This document shows, piece after piece, positions 41,674-51,885 of a stretch of 63,841 nt of DNA. This DNA comes from CAZMGD01 sp964565705. Its GTDB lineage: Bacteria > Actinomycetota > Acidimicrobiia > Acidimicrobiales > Ilumatobacteraceae. A program made the translations under genes and the position numbers. Position 1 is the first letter of the stretch. Every line of letters starts with the position of its first letter. Under the pieces are notes generated by a model. That model ran no database searches and was not told the DNA's origin. It saw nothing but the letters and a program-made list of their open reading frames with translations. The stretch is taken from contig CAZMGD010000006.1 of NCBI GenBank assembly GCA_964565705.1, positions 1 to 63,841 on the forward strand. The letters run 5' to 3'.

Positions 41674-41700
41674 TGGACAGTTCGTGGCGACGACTACGAT
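41674..41700 (+). promoter_or_regulatory. Putative promoter of the PHA operon
   Basis: TGGACA (41674-41679) and TACGAT (41695-41700) are 15 bases apart. GAGAGAAGG (41712-41720) follows as the ribosome-binding site for GTG 41729. Confidence 0.35.
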
Positions 41701-41728
41701 CACGGGCAACGAGAGAGAAGGCGGGTGC

Positions 41729-43426
41729 GTGGCAGGACGAGGTGACGACAACGTCGGACTGGATGCCGAGGATGCCCCCGCCGCGCGAAGCGCCCTGGGG
41801 CTCGGGGGAGTCACCTTCGTCGGCCTCGATCGGCGGCAGACCGCCCAGGCGCTGATGCGCTACGCCGGCCAAGCCGTCCGCCGGCCCGGCGTGATCGCCG
41901 CCAGCGGTGTCGGCCTGGCCGCCGAAGAACTGCGCATCGTCACCGGCAACTCGTCGCTGGCCCCCGATCCGAAGGATCGTCGCTTCGCCGACCGCTCCTG
42001 GCAGGGAACGGGTTGGCGGCAGCTCGTCCAGTCCTACCTCGCGCTGCGCGACACGGTCTACGCCAGCATCGACCAACTCGACCTCGACGAGGGCAGCAAG
42101 GAGCGCGCCCGCTTCGGGCTGATGCAGATCACCGAGGCCGTCGCCCCGTCCAACAACCTGCTGACGAACCCGGTGGCGATCCGCAAGGCGCTGAAGACCC
42201 GCGGCACGTCGTTGGTGGACGGGGCTCGGCACCTCGCCTGGGACGTCCGCAACAACGGTGGTCTGCCCAGCCAGGTGGACACCCGCCCGTTCCGGGTCGG
42301 CGAGACGATCGCGGCGACACCTGGATCCGTCGTGCGACGCACCGACCAGTTCGAGCTGATCCAGTACGAACCGTCGACACCCAAGGTGCGTCGCCGACCG
42401 CTCGTGATCATCCCGCCCCAGATCAACCGCTACTACTTCTTGGACCTCGCGCCGGGCCGAAGCTTCGTCGAGTACGCGGTGTCGCGCGGCCAGCAGGTGT
42501 TCATGATCTCATGGCGCAACCCGCAGGAGGAGCACCGCCACTGGTCGCTCGACACCTACGTGACCGCGATCATCGACGCCGTCGAGACCGCGTGTGCGAT
42601 CACCCGCAGCAAGGACGCCAACACGATCGGCTTCTGCGCCGGCGGGATGACGCAGTCGATCACGCTCGGCCTGCTGCAGGCAACCGGTCGGCCCCTCGTC
42701 AACGCCGCGGCGCTCGGCGTGACGATGATCGACACGCACCGCGAGAGCGCGATCAACAGCTTCGCCACGCAGCGGTCGATCGCGTCGACGATCGGCCGCT
42801 CGCGCAAGGCTGGCGGCGTGCGTGGCCGCGAGCTCTCACGGATCTTCGCCTGGATCCGTCCGAACGACCTGATCTGGAACTACTGGGTGTCCAACTACCT
42901 GCTCGGCGAGTCGCCACCGGCGTTCGACGTGCTGGCGTGGAACGCCGACGCGACGAACCTGCCGAACCAGATCCATGAACAGTTCCTCGACATCTCGATG
43001 CGCAACGCGCTGATGGAACCCGGCGGGGTGTCGGTGCTCGGGCACTCCGTCGACCTCAGCAAGGTCGAGATCGACCAGTACTCGGTCGGCGCGCTCACCG
43101 ATCACCTGGTGCCGTGGCAGTCCTGCTACCAGGCGTCGCAGGTGTTCGGTGGCGCCCACCGCTTCGTGCTGTCCAACAGCGGGCACATCCAGGCGCTCGT
43201 CAACCCGCCCGGCAACCCCAAGGCCAGCTACTACGTCAACACCGATCTGTCGGGCGATGCCGAACACTGGCTGGCCGGCGCGGCGCGCAAGGTCGGCAGC
43301 TGGTGGGTGGACTGGGCCGACTGGGTGACGAAGCGTTCGGGCACCCTCAAGGTGGCCCCCGATCACGCCGGCAACGCCGACCACCCCGTACTCTGCGAAG
43401 CACCCGGCACGTACGTGACCTCGTGA
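41729..43426 (+). CDS. phaC: Polyhydroxyalkanoate synthase
   Basis: 565 residues from GTG 41729, chosen because GAGAGAAGG lies eight bases upstream; a GTG at 41684 is in frame but lacks such a site. The PhaC N-terminal domain is present (APDPKDRRFADRSWQGTGWRQLVQSYL), then the alpha/beta hydrolase core with PPQINRYYFLDLAPGRSFVEY, the catalytic cysteine in GFCAGG (lipase-like box), and the Asp/His region ALTDHLVPW and LSNSGHIQALVNPP. It polymerises 3-hydroxyacyl-CoA to storage polyester on granules. It belongs to the class I/II type, which needs no PhaE or PhaR partner. The operon continues with an acyl-CoA synthetase and a depolymerase. Confidence 0.95.
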   Translation: MAGRGDDNVGLDAEDAPAARSALGLGGVTFVGLDRRQTAQALMRYAGQAVRRPGVIAASGVGLAAEELRIVTGNSSLAPDPKDRRFADRSWQGTGWRQLVQSYLALRDTVYASIDQLDLDEGSKERARFGLMQITEAVAPSNNLLTNPVAIRKALKTRGTSLVDGARHLAWDVRNNGGLPSQVDTRPFRVGETIAATPGSVVRRTDQFELIQYEPSTPKVRRRPLVIIPPQINRYYFLDLAPGRSFVEYAVSRGQQVFMISWRNPQEEHRHWSLDTYVTAIIDAVETACAITRSKDANTIGFCAGGMTQSITLGLLQATGRPLVNAAALGVTMIDTHRESAINSFATQRSIASTIGRSRKAGGVRGRELSRIFAWIRPNDLIWNYWVSNYLLGESPPAFDVLAWNADATNLPNQIHEQFLDISMRNALMEPGGVSVLGHSVDLSKVEIDQYSVGALTDHLVPWQSCYQASQVFGGAHRFVLSNSGHIQALVNPPGNPKASYYVNTDLSGDAEHWLAGAARKVGSWWVDWADWVTKRSGTLKVAPDHAGNADHPVLCEAPGTYVTS

Positions 43427-43464
43427 CACCTCCCGGCTGACGAGACCACCGAGGATCCCGCCAC

Positions 43465-45059
<1,595 letters not shown>

Positions 45060-45063
<4 letters not shown>

Positions 45064-45896
45064 CCGAGGCGACGAACCTGCACGTCCTCGAACCAGTGTC
45101 CGAGGCGGCGCGCACGCAGCGGGTGCGAGTCGGCCAGCACCGCGTGCGCGTCCGCATCGTGGGGGAGGGGCCGCCGCTCCTGCTCATCAACGGCATCGGC
45201 GCCAACATCGAGATGTGGGAGCCGCTCCTCGAACACCTCCCGAACCGCCAGGTGATCGTGTTCGACATGCCCGGCGCCGGTGGGTCGTCGACACCGATCC
45301 TCTTCCGGCCGATGTTCCTCTACGCGCGGCTGACCGCGGCGCTGATCCGCAAGCTCGGCTACGACCGCGTCGACGTGCTCGGTCTCTCGTGGGGTGGTGC
45401 CGTCGCCCAGCACCTCGCGGTCGCGTTCCCGCGGACCGTCAACCGGCTGGTGCTCTGCGCCACGCTGCCGGGCGCGCCGAGCATGCCCGGCAGTCCGGCG
45501 GCCATCCGCATCATGATGGATCGCCGTCGATACACCGATCCCGAGTACCTGCGGAAGGTCGCGCCGACGTTGTACGGCGGGGAGATCCGGCGCGAGCCCG
45601 AGCTGCTGGTGGAGCAGGCCCGGGCCCGACTCGGGCGGCCGCCCGGGACGTGGGGCTACCTCGGGCAGATGTTCGCGGCGATGACGTTCACGAACTGGCC
45701 GACGATGAACTTCGTGCAGGCCCCGACGCTCGTGCTGGCCGGCGACGACGACCCGATCATCCCCCTGATCAACGCCCGGATCCTCGCCTTCGGCATACCC
45801 GGCGCCAGGCTCCAGGTGCTGGAGGGTGCCGGCCACCTGTTCCTGCACACCCAACCTGAGGTGGTCGCACCGATCATCGACGCGTTCCTCGGCTGA
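45060..45896 (+). CDS. phaZ: Intracellular PHA depolymerase-like alpha/beta hydrolase
   Basis: 278 residues. It follows the medium-chain-length PHA depolymerase (PhaZ) pattern: LLLINGIGANIEMWEPLLEHL, VIVFDMPGAGGSSTP, nucleophile elbow GLSWGGAVAQHLA, MMDRRRYTDPEYLRKVAPTLYGG, and PTLVLAGDDDPIIPLINARIL holding the catalytic Asp, with His in GAGHLFLH. It would release 3-hydroxy acids from stored polymer. It is third in the phaC operon and converges with the cyclase gene, overlapping it by 23 bases. Confidence 0.85.
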
Positions 45897-48800
45897 CCGG
45901 CGGCCGAGCGCCCAGCGCGGCGAGGAGGTCTCGCGACCGGCGCGCGTCCTGGTCGGCGCCCTCGGCGATCGCCCGACGAACCGCGGCTCGAACCGAGAGC
46001 GCACGGGCTTCATCGAACGTGGCGCCGGCCGCGCTCGCCAGCGACACCGCTTCGTCCGCGGCAACGTGGGCATCGTGGTACCGGCCGAGTGCGAGCAACG
46101 CCTCGGCTCGCGCGCGGTGCTGGCCGATGGTGACGAACGGGTCGGGTGACGAGTGCAACCGGTGCTCGGCCTCGCCGGCGAGCGCCAGGGCCTCCTCGGC
46201 GTGGCCGGTGGCGAGCGAGCACTCGGCGAGCCGCACGATCGTCTCCCCGAGGAGCGCCCCGGCATTGATCGATTCGAGCAGCGTCCGCGCCTCGTCGAGC
46301 AACTGCCGGGCCGCCGTCGGGTCCCCCTGGCGCAGGCGCGCCCTGCCGAGGTTGCCGAGGACGATGCCGACACCGATCGGGTACTTCGCCGACTCGAACG
46401 CATCGAACGCGGCCTCGAACTGCTCGATGGCCAGGTCGAGCTCGCCGCGATCGGACAGGATCTCGCCGATGTTGTTCGCCACCGTCGCTTCCAGCACCAT
46501 GTCACCGGCGCGCCGGCCCAGATCGCGGCTCCGGCCGTAGTCGGCCAGCGCGCTGTCCCAGTCGCCGGCGAAGTAGGCAGCCATGCCGAGGTTGTTGAAC
46601 AGGTTCGCCTGCTGCACGAGGTCACCGGTCTGCTCCAGGTACCCGAGCGCGATCCGTCCCGAGGCCGCGGCGGTGTCGCCGAAGGCCAACTCGATGACCG
46701 TGAGCAGGTAGTAGGCGTGACCGAGCACCCGCTCGTCGAGCACCGCGGCGCGTCCGATCGCTCGCTCCACGAGCTGGCGAGCGTCGCCGACCCGGCCCTG
46801 CCGATAGCGAACGCCGGCGTACGCCAGCTCCAGCTCGGCCAGCTCGGTCAGCTCGGACCGGTCATCGCTGCGCTCCAGCAACCGGATCGCCCGCCCGTAC
46901 CAGCGGAGCGCGTCGGCATACGCACCGGCGCGCTCGCGCAGCACGCCGTGCTTGCGATGAAGGCGTGCCAGCGCGATCGGGGGCGCGTGCGTCGCCGCGA
47001 CCCGCGCGTCGCGGTAGGCGACCGCCGCGCCCTCGTAGTCAGCGGTCAACTCGAGCACGTCGCCGAGTGATTCGGCCAGGTTGATCCGCTCGCTGGCCGC
47101 TGCGCCCGCCCGATCGGCGCTCGTCAGCGCCCGCCGGTACAGCTCTGCGGCCTCGACGTTGGCGTACGACCGATGGGCAGCTGCGGCCGCGACCGACGAC
47201 CAGTGGAATGCCCGCTCGTGTGCTTCCGCTCGCCAGAAGTGAAGCGAGAGCACCGCTGGCTCGGCACCGGTCAGCTCGAGCTGCTCGCCGAGCGCGAGGT
47301 GGATCTCTCGGCGCCGCCGGAACGACAGGCCGTCGTAGGCCACCCGCTGGTAGAGGCCGTGCTCGAAGCGCAGATGCCCCGGTCCGGCACGGGCGAGGAA
47401 CGGTTGCAGGCGGCGCCAGACGTCGGCGCGTCCCACACGCTGCTGGCCGAGCACGCGGCCGAGCAGGGGGAGGTCGATGTCCATGCCCGCGACCGCCGCT
47501 TCGCGCAGGAGCAGCCGATCGCGCGGTTCGAGGTTGTCGACGCGCTGCGTGATCACGCTCTCGATCGTCGATGGCAGCGCGTCGCTCGCTCCGGAGGTCT
47601 CGACGGCCTCGATGAGGTTGCTGAGGAACAGCGGGTTGCCACCGGCGCGTTCGGCGAGCGTGTCGATCTGGCGAGCACCGAGCTGGCCCGTGCCCACAGC
47701 GGCAGCGAGACGCCGCGATTCGTCCGCATCGAGTGCACCGACCTGCACGGTCGGCGCGGCGGAGGCCCACGCGGGCAGGTCGCTGCCGCTCACCAGCAGG
47801 CAGACCAGACGGGGCCGATCGGCGACGTTGCGCACGGCGACGGCCAGCAGCTCCGCCGACGCCTCGTCGATCCACTGGGCGTCCTCCACCACCACCAGCG
47901 TGGGCGACGCGATCGCTCGGTCGATCACCGCCGCCGCGGACGCGCGCAGCCGTGCGCTTCGGAACTCTTCGGCGAGGTCGTCCACGGCACGCGTCGGTGC
48001 CGTGACCGCCCCGAGGGCAGTCGCCAGCAGCGGCAGCCACTGCAGCTCGTCGGTGGCGACGCGGGCGACCCAGCGACGCAACGATTCGCCGACCGCGGCA
48101 GGCTCGGCCTCCGGGTCGAACTCGCCGAGGTGGGCGAGGAGGTCGCGCACGAGCGAGTACGGCACCGTGGCGGTGTACTCGTCGGCGGCGAGACGTAGCA
48201 CCGGGAGGTCTGCTCGGCGCTTCTGGAGCTCGACGACGAGCCGCGACTTGCCGATGCCCGGTTCGCCGCACACCACCAGCACGGAGCCTGCACCGGCGAC
48301 CGCGGCATCGGCGGCTGCCTCGAGCACGGCCATCTCCCGCTCGCGCCCGGTGAACGGCAGGTCGTGGGCCGCACCGCGCTCCTTGCGCTCGCCGATCTCG
48401 CCCACGACCGATGCCTCGACCAACGACACGCGGTTCTTGACGCGGAACGGCGGCAGCGGTCGTTCCTCGAAGCGGGTGTCGCTCCAGTCGAGCACCGCCC
48501 TCGACGCGACGATCTCCCGGCGCGCCGCCCCCTGCATCAGCCGGGCGCTGAGGTTCACGGCGTCGCCGATGGTGGTGAAGCCACGGCGGACCGTCGACCC
48601 GATGAAGTCGGTGTAGATCCGTCCCCGGTTGACACCGGCGCGCAGGTCGAGCTCGGGACACTCGTCGACGACCTGGCGCACGGTGCGCAGCAACCGCTCC
48701 TCGTCGTGACCGACCGACGAGGGCACCCCGGCGGTGATCATCAGCCCGACCGCGTCGGCGGCGTTGTCGCTGCTGAGGAACTGCGTCTCCCAGCGCTCGG

Positions 48801-49635
48801 TGGCGCGGTCGACGGCATCGGTGACTCGGCACACCATCTCGACGACGGCGTCGGGACCCTCGTCGGCCAGCACTGCGTCCACACCGGCGATCGACAGGAA
48901 GCTGATGCCACCCTGGCGGTGCTCTCCGGGCCGTCCGATGGCGATCAGCTCCTGGTGCGATGCCGGCACGTAGGGGGCGAGGTCCGGCAGCCGCGGGCGA
49001 GGCACGGCGGATGGGGGCGCAGGCACCTCGACGTCGATGCGGCGCAGCAGCCGCCCGATCCCGCGGTGCGGGCCGAGGCATCGCGCGGGGAGCCGGGCAG
49101 CGAGGTCGTGGCTCACCAGCGTCTGCCCGGCGTTGGCGATCTTCTCGCACCGCATCACGACGCTCGCCGAGTCGCCGCACACCACCAGTTCACGGTGGGT
49201 GCCGGCGGTCATGGCGAACATGAAGGTGCCGGTGTGGGCGCCCGCCGACATCCGCAACCGCACCGGACGTCCCGTGCTGGTGAACAGCGGGCGCGCCAGC
49301 GAGGCGTGCATCGCCGCACAGCTGGCTGCCGCCCGGATCTCGTGGCCGTCGCCCTCGTACCAGACGAGCACCGCGTCACCCATGATCTTGAGCACGTCGC
49401 CGCCGTGATCGGTCGCCGCGTCGACGATCGACTCGAACGACCCGTTGATCAGCTCGCTGAGCTCCTCGGTTCCGGCCGGGCCGCGCTCGGCGAGCTGTTC
49501 GGACAGCCTGCTGAACCCGGAGATGTCGGCGAACGCCATCGAGCCGTTGCGCAGGCGCCAGCGCGTCGCCGGTTCACGCGCCGCCCATTCGACCGTCAGC
49601 CGGGGGACCAGCGGCAGGAGCGTCGCCCGTCGCAC
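45874..49635 (-). CDS. Tandem class III cyclase / AAA-type ATPase / TPR signalling protein
   Basis: 1253 residues. Cyclase domain 1 (about 30-180): MAFADISGFSRLSEQLA with a metal-binding Asp, and GGDVLKIMGDAVLVWY with the second. Cyclase domain 2 (about 235-400): FLSIAGVDAVLADEG without the first metal Asp, but with FTTIGDAVNLSARLM. An ATPase domain follows (about 430-700; Walker A CGEPGIGKSRL, Walker B LVVVEDAQWID), and the C-terminal 500 residues are TPR-like helical repeats. This is the layout of soluble adenylyl cyclase: an active and a degenerate half. It would make cAMP (or cGMP) in response to a signal sensed by the ATPase/TPR part. The cNMP-binding genes directly upstream are probable receptors. 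Confidence 0.9.
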   Translation of the reverse strand: MRRATLLPLVPRLTVEWAAREPATRWRLRNGSMAFADISGFSRLSEQLAERGPAGTEELSELINGSFESIVDAATDHGGDVLKIMGDAVLVWYEGDGHEIRAAASCAAMHASLARPLFTSTGRPVRLRMSAGAHTGTFMFAMTAGTHRELVVCGDSASVVMRCEKIANAGQTLVSHDLAARLPARCLGPHRGIGRLLRRIDVEVPAPPSAVPRPRLPDLAPYVPASHQELIAIGRPGEHRQGGISFLSIAGVDAVLADEGPDAVVEMVCRVTDAVDRATERWETQFLSSDNAADAVGLMITAGVPSSVGHDEERLLRTVRQVVDECPELDLRAGVNRGRIYTDFIGSTVRRGFTTIGDAVNLSARLMQGAARREIVASRAVLDWSDTRFEERPLPPFRVKNRVSLVEASVVGEIGERKERGAAHDLPFTGREREMAVLEAAADAAVAGAGSVLVVCGEPGIGKSRLVVELQKRRADLPVLRLAADEYTATVPYSLVRDLLAHLGEFDPEAEPAAVGESLRRWVARVATDELQWLPLLATALGAVTAPTRAVDDLAEEFRSARLRASAAAVIDRAIASPTLVVVEDAQWIDEASAELLAVAVRNVADRPRLVCLLVSGSDLPAWASAAPTVQVGALDADESRRLAAAVGTGQLGARQIDTLAERAGGNPLFLSNLIEAVETSGASDALPSTIESVITQRVDNLEPRDRLLLREAAVAGMDIDLPLLGRVLGQQRVGRADVWRRLQPFLARAGPGHLRFEHGLYQRVAYDGLSFRRRREIHLALGEQLELTGAEPAVLSLHFWRAEAHERAFHWSSVAAAAAHRSYANVEAAELYRRALTSADRAGAAASERINLAESLGDVLELTADYEGAAVAYRDARVAATHAPPIALARLHRKHGVLRERAGAYADALRWYGRAIRLLERSDDRSELTELAELELAYAGVRYRQGRVGDARQLVERAIGRAAVLDERVLGHAYYLLTVIELAFGDTAAASGRIALGYLEQTGDLVQQANLFNNLGMAAYFAGDWDSALADYGRSRDLGRRAGDMVLEATVANNIGEILSDRGELDLAIEQFEAAFDAFESAKYPIGVGIVLGNLGRARLRQGDPTAARQLLDEARTLLESINAGALLGETIVRLAECSLATGHAEEALALAGEAEHRLHSSPDPFVTIGQHRARAEALLALGRYHDAHVAADEAVSLASAAGATFDEARALSVRAAVRRAIAEGADQDARRSRDLLAALGARPPVSRGTRR

Positions 49636-49686
49636 CGCCTCGTTCTAGCCCACGGCCAGTCGGGACGGAAGTCGGTGCGGCGCGCG

Positions 49687-50130
49687 CTAGATGCCCACGG
49701 AGCCCGGGTGCAGCTGGGCGTGCGCCGCGCGGAGGCGTTCGCCGACGGCGACGAGCATGTTGCGGGCGATCGCCGGCACCTCGGTGATCACCGACACGAA
49801 GTCGGCGCGGGTCATCTCGAACAGCTGCATGTCGGTGGTGGCGGTGATCGTCGCGACCCGCGGACCACCGTCGAGCAGCGCCATCTCACCGAAGAACCCG
49901 CCTGGCCCGATCGTGTCGACGGCGTCGCCGCCGATGCTGACCGAGGCCTCGCCCTCGACGACGACATAGCACGCCCTTCCTGGCTCGCCCTCGGTGCACA
50001 GCACCTGCCCGGCGCGTGCCTTGACTGGGGTGAGGATCGGCACCAGCCACTTCAGCTGCGCCTTCGTCGACGTCTGGAACAGCCCGATCCCGGCGAGCGT
50101 GTCGAGTCGTTGATCCTTCTGTCGTGCCAT
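49687..50130 (-). CDS. Stand-alone cyclic-nucleotide-binding protein
   Basis: 147 residues: a single CRP-like beta-roll without a DNA-binding domain. GLFQTSTKAQLKWLVPILTPVKARAGQVLCTEGEPGRACYVVVEGEASV is the start, and the phosphate-binding cassette GFFGEMALLDGGPRVATI contains the Glu and Arg that hold the cyclic nucleotide. The C-terminal helices end the protein. It sits 51 bases upstream of the cyclase and 66 bases downstream of the MFS-cNMP fusion, all on one strand, so it likely senses the cyclase product. Its partner is unknown. Confidence 0.88.
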   Translation of the reverse strand: MARQKDQRLDTLAGIGLFQTSTKAQLKWLVPILTPVKARAGQVLCTEGEPGRACYVVVEGEASVSIGGDAVDTIGPGGFFGEMALLDGGPRVATITATTDMQLFEMTRADFVSVITEVPAIARNMLVAVGERLRAAHAQLHPGSVGI

Positions 50131-50196
50131 CGCGTGGTCGTCCCCTCGTGTCCCCGCCGCCCGGCCAGCACGATAGGCGATCGGCGCGCCGGCTCG

Positions 50197-51879
50197 TCAC
50201 ACCCCGGGATCGCGTTCGGCCGCGCCCCGCGCCGTGTCCTCGTCGAGTCGACGCTGGGTGTGGACGTCGGCCTCCCGCTGGGCGGCGGCGCTGCCGGTCA
50301 GCGCGGCGAGGAAGTCGGGACGGCGGATGCAGTACAGCGCGACCGGCGACGTGGTGCTGACCGTGGCGGTTCGGGGCACGTCGCGCACCAAGGCGATCTC
50401 GCCGAAGCCGGTGCCGGCCGCCTGCGTGCGCACGCGTGCACCGTCGACGGAGACGGCGACCTCACCGTCGGCGATCAGGTAGTACTCCTCGCCGGGCTCA
50501 CCCTGGCGGACCACCTCCACGCCAGGCTCGACCGTGCGACGCTCCATGCCGGCGAGCAATTGCTCGATCAGAGGCGCAGGGAGGTGGGCGAAGATCGGGT
50601 CGCCGGTCAACAGACGCAGCGCCTCGAGGTCGGGCGGCGAGCCGACGTCATCGATCCGGCGGAGCCTGGCGGCGAACAACAGCACTCCCGCGGGGATGGC
50701 GAGACCGAGCACCACCAGTGCGGCGCGAAGCCCGATCGACGACGCCACGACCGAGACCGCGACGGAACCGAGCGCGACTGCGGCCACGCGTGCTGCCTCC
50801 ATCACCCCGAAGACCCGTGCCAGCACGCCCGGAGACGCCAGCCGTGGGATCAGCGTGCTCCCGAGGATGTCGGCCAGGCTCGCCGCCGCCCCACACACGA
50901 CGAACGTGGCGGCGACGAGCAAGAGGGTGGACATCGGCGCCATCGCCGCGATCGCTGCGCCGCCAGCGGCGACGGCGAGCGCCATGGGGACCGCGAGCGC
51001 GGAGCGAAGGATCAACGACACGGTGCCGAATGCCCCGGCGAGCGCTCCCAGGCCGAACGCGACGCCCAGGACACCCGCGGTCGAGCCCGTGCCACCGAGC
51101 AGGTCCTGGGCCACCGAGACGAACAGCACGTCGGTCGCGCCGATCACGACCGCGCCGAGGCTGGAGACGGCGACGACGACCCGTAGATCTCGGTCCCCGC
51201 GCAGCGCCGTGAACCCGCCGAGGGCCGCTCGCCACACGTCGCCAGCGGTCTCGTCCGTGGTGGAGGTCACCTGCGATCTGGCGAGCCCGAGCCGAGCGAC
51301 CAGCAAGGTCGCGGCGACCATCGACGCGCCCATCACGGCGAACACGCGCGCCGGACCGCCCTCGCCGATCAGCAGCGCACCGGCGACCGCCGGACCCACC
51401 AGCACGCCGGCGTTGTCGGCGATGCCCAGGCTGACACGGGCCGCGGCGAGCTGGGTCGGCGTCGGTGTCGCCGCGGGGAGGACCGCACCGATCGCCGGCC
51501 TGCTGAGGGTGACGCACAGCGACGTGAACGTGGCGAACGCGTACACCACGAACGGCGCGGCATCGATGGCCATCGCGACGGCGGTCGCGACCATACCGAT
51601 CGCCTGCGCCGCATATCCGGCGGCGAGGACGATGTCGGCGCGAAACCGGTCGCCGGCGGCGCCGCCGAACGGTGCCACCACGATGCCGGGAACCAGCATC
51701 ACGAACGCGATCAGTCCCGCCTCGCCGACGCCGCCGCGCGCGAACGCGTACACGGTGACCGCCAGCCACGTTGCCTGCTCGGCGATCGAGTAGAGGCCGT
51801 GCGATGCCACCAGGCGGCGCAGCCGACGATCACCCGCGACGCGCGCGACGAGGGCGAGCCGTCCGTCGCTCGCGCTCAC
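50197..51879 (-). CDS. MFS transporter fused to a cyclic-nucleotide-binding domain
   Basis: 560 residues. Residues 1-405 form a 12-helix major facilitator of the enterobactin-exporter/DHA3-like group (TWLAVTVYAFARGGVGEAGLIAFVMLVPGIVVAPFGGAAGDRF). Residues about 425-535 form a CRP-like domain with LIEQLLAGMERRTVEPGVEVVRQGEPGEEYYLIADGEVAV and the phosphate-binding cassette GFGEIALVRDVPRTATV. Binding of cAMP/cGMP would gate export or import of an unknown compound. Its stop lies 66 bases before the stand-alone cNMP protein. Confidence 0.9.
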   Translation of the reverse strand: MSASDGRLALVARVAGDRRLRRLVASHGLYSIAEQATWLAVTVYAFARGGVGEAGLIAFVMLVPGIVVAPFGGAAGDRFRADIVLAAGYAAQAIGMVATAVAMAIDAAPFVVYAFATFTSLCVTLSRPAIGAVLPAATPTPTQLAAARVSLGIADNAGVLVGPAVAGALLIGEGGPARVFAVMGASMVAATLLVARLGLARSQVTSTTDETAGDVWRAALGGFTALRGDRDLRVVVAVSSLGAVVIGATDVLFVSVAQDLLGGTGSTAGVLGVAFGLGALAGAFGTVSLILRSALAVPMALAVAAGGAAIAAMAPMSTLLLVAATFVVCGAAASLADILGSTLIPRLASPGVLARVFGVMEAARVAAVALGSVAVSVVASSIGLRAALVVLGLAIPAGVLLFAARLRRIDDVGSPPDLEALRLLTGDPIFAHLPAPLIEQLLAGMERRTVEPGVEVVRQGEPGEEYYLIADGEVAVSVDGARVRTQAAGTGFGEIALVRDVPRTATVSTTSPVALYCIRRPDFLAALTGSAAAQREADVHTQRRLDEDTARGAAERDPGV

Positions 51880-51885
51880 CGTCGT

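Noticed and set aside
48364..51186. 940-codon plus-strand ORF opposite the cyclase and MFS genes
   Set aside because: It spans the ends of three well-supported minus-strand genes and has no recognisable domain.
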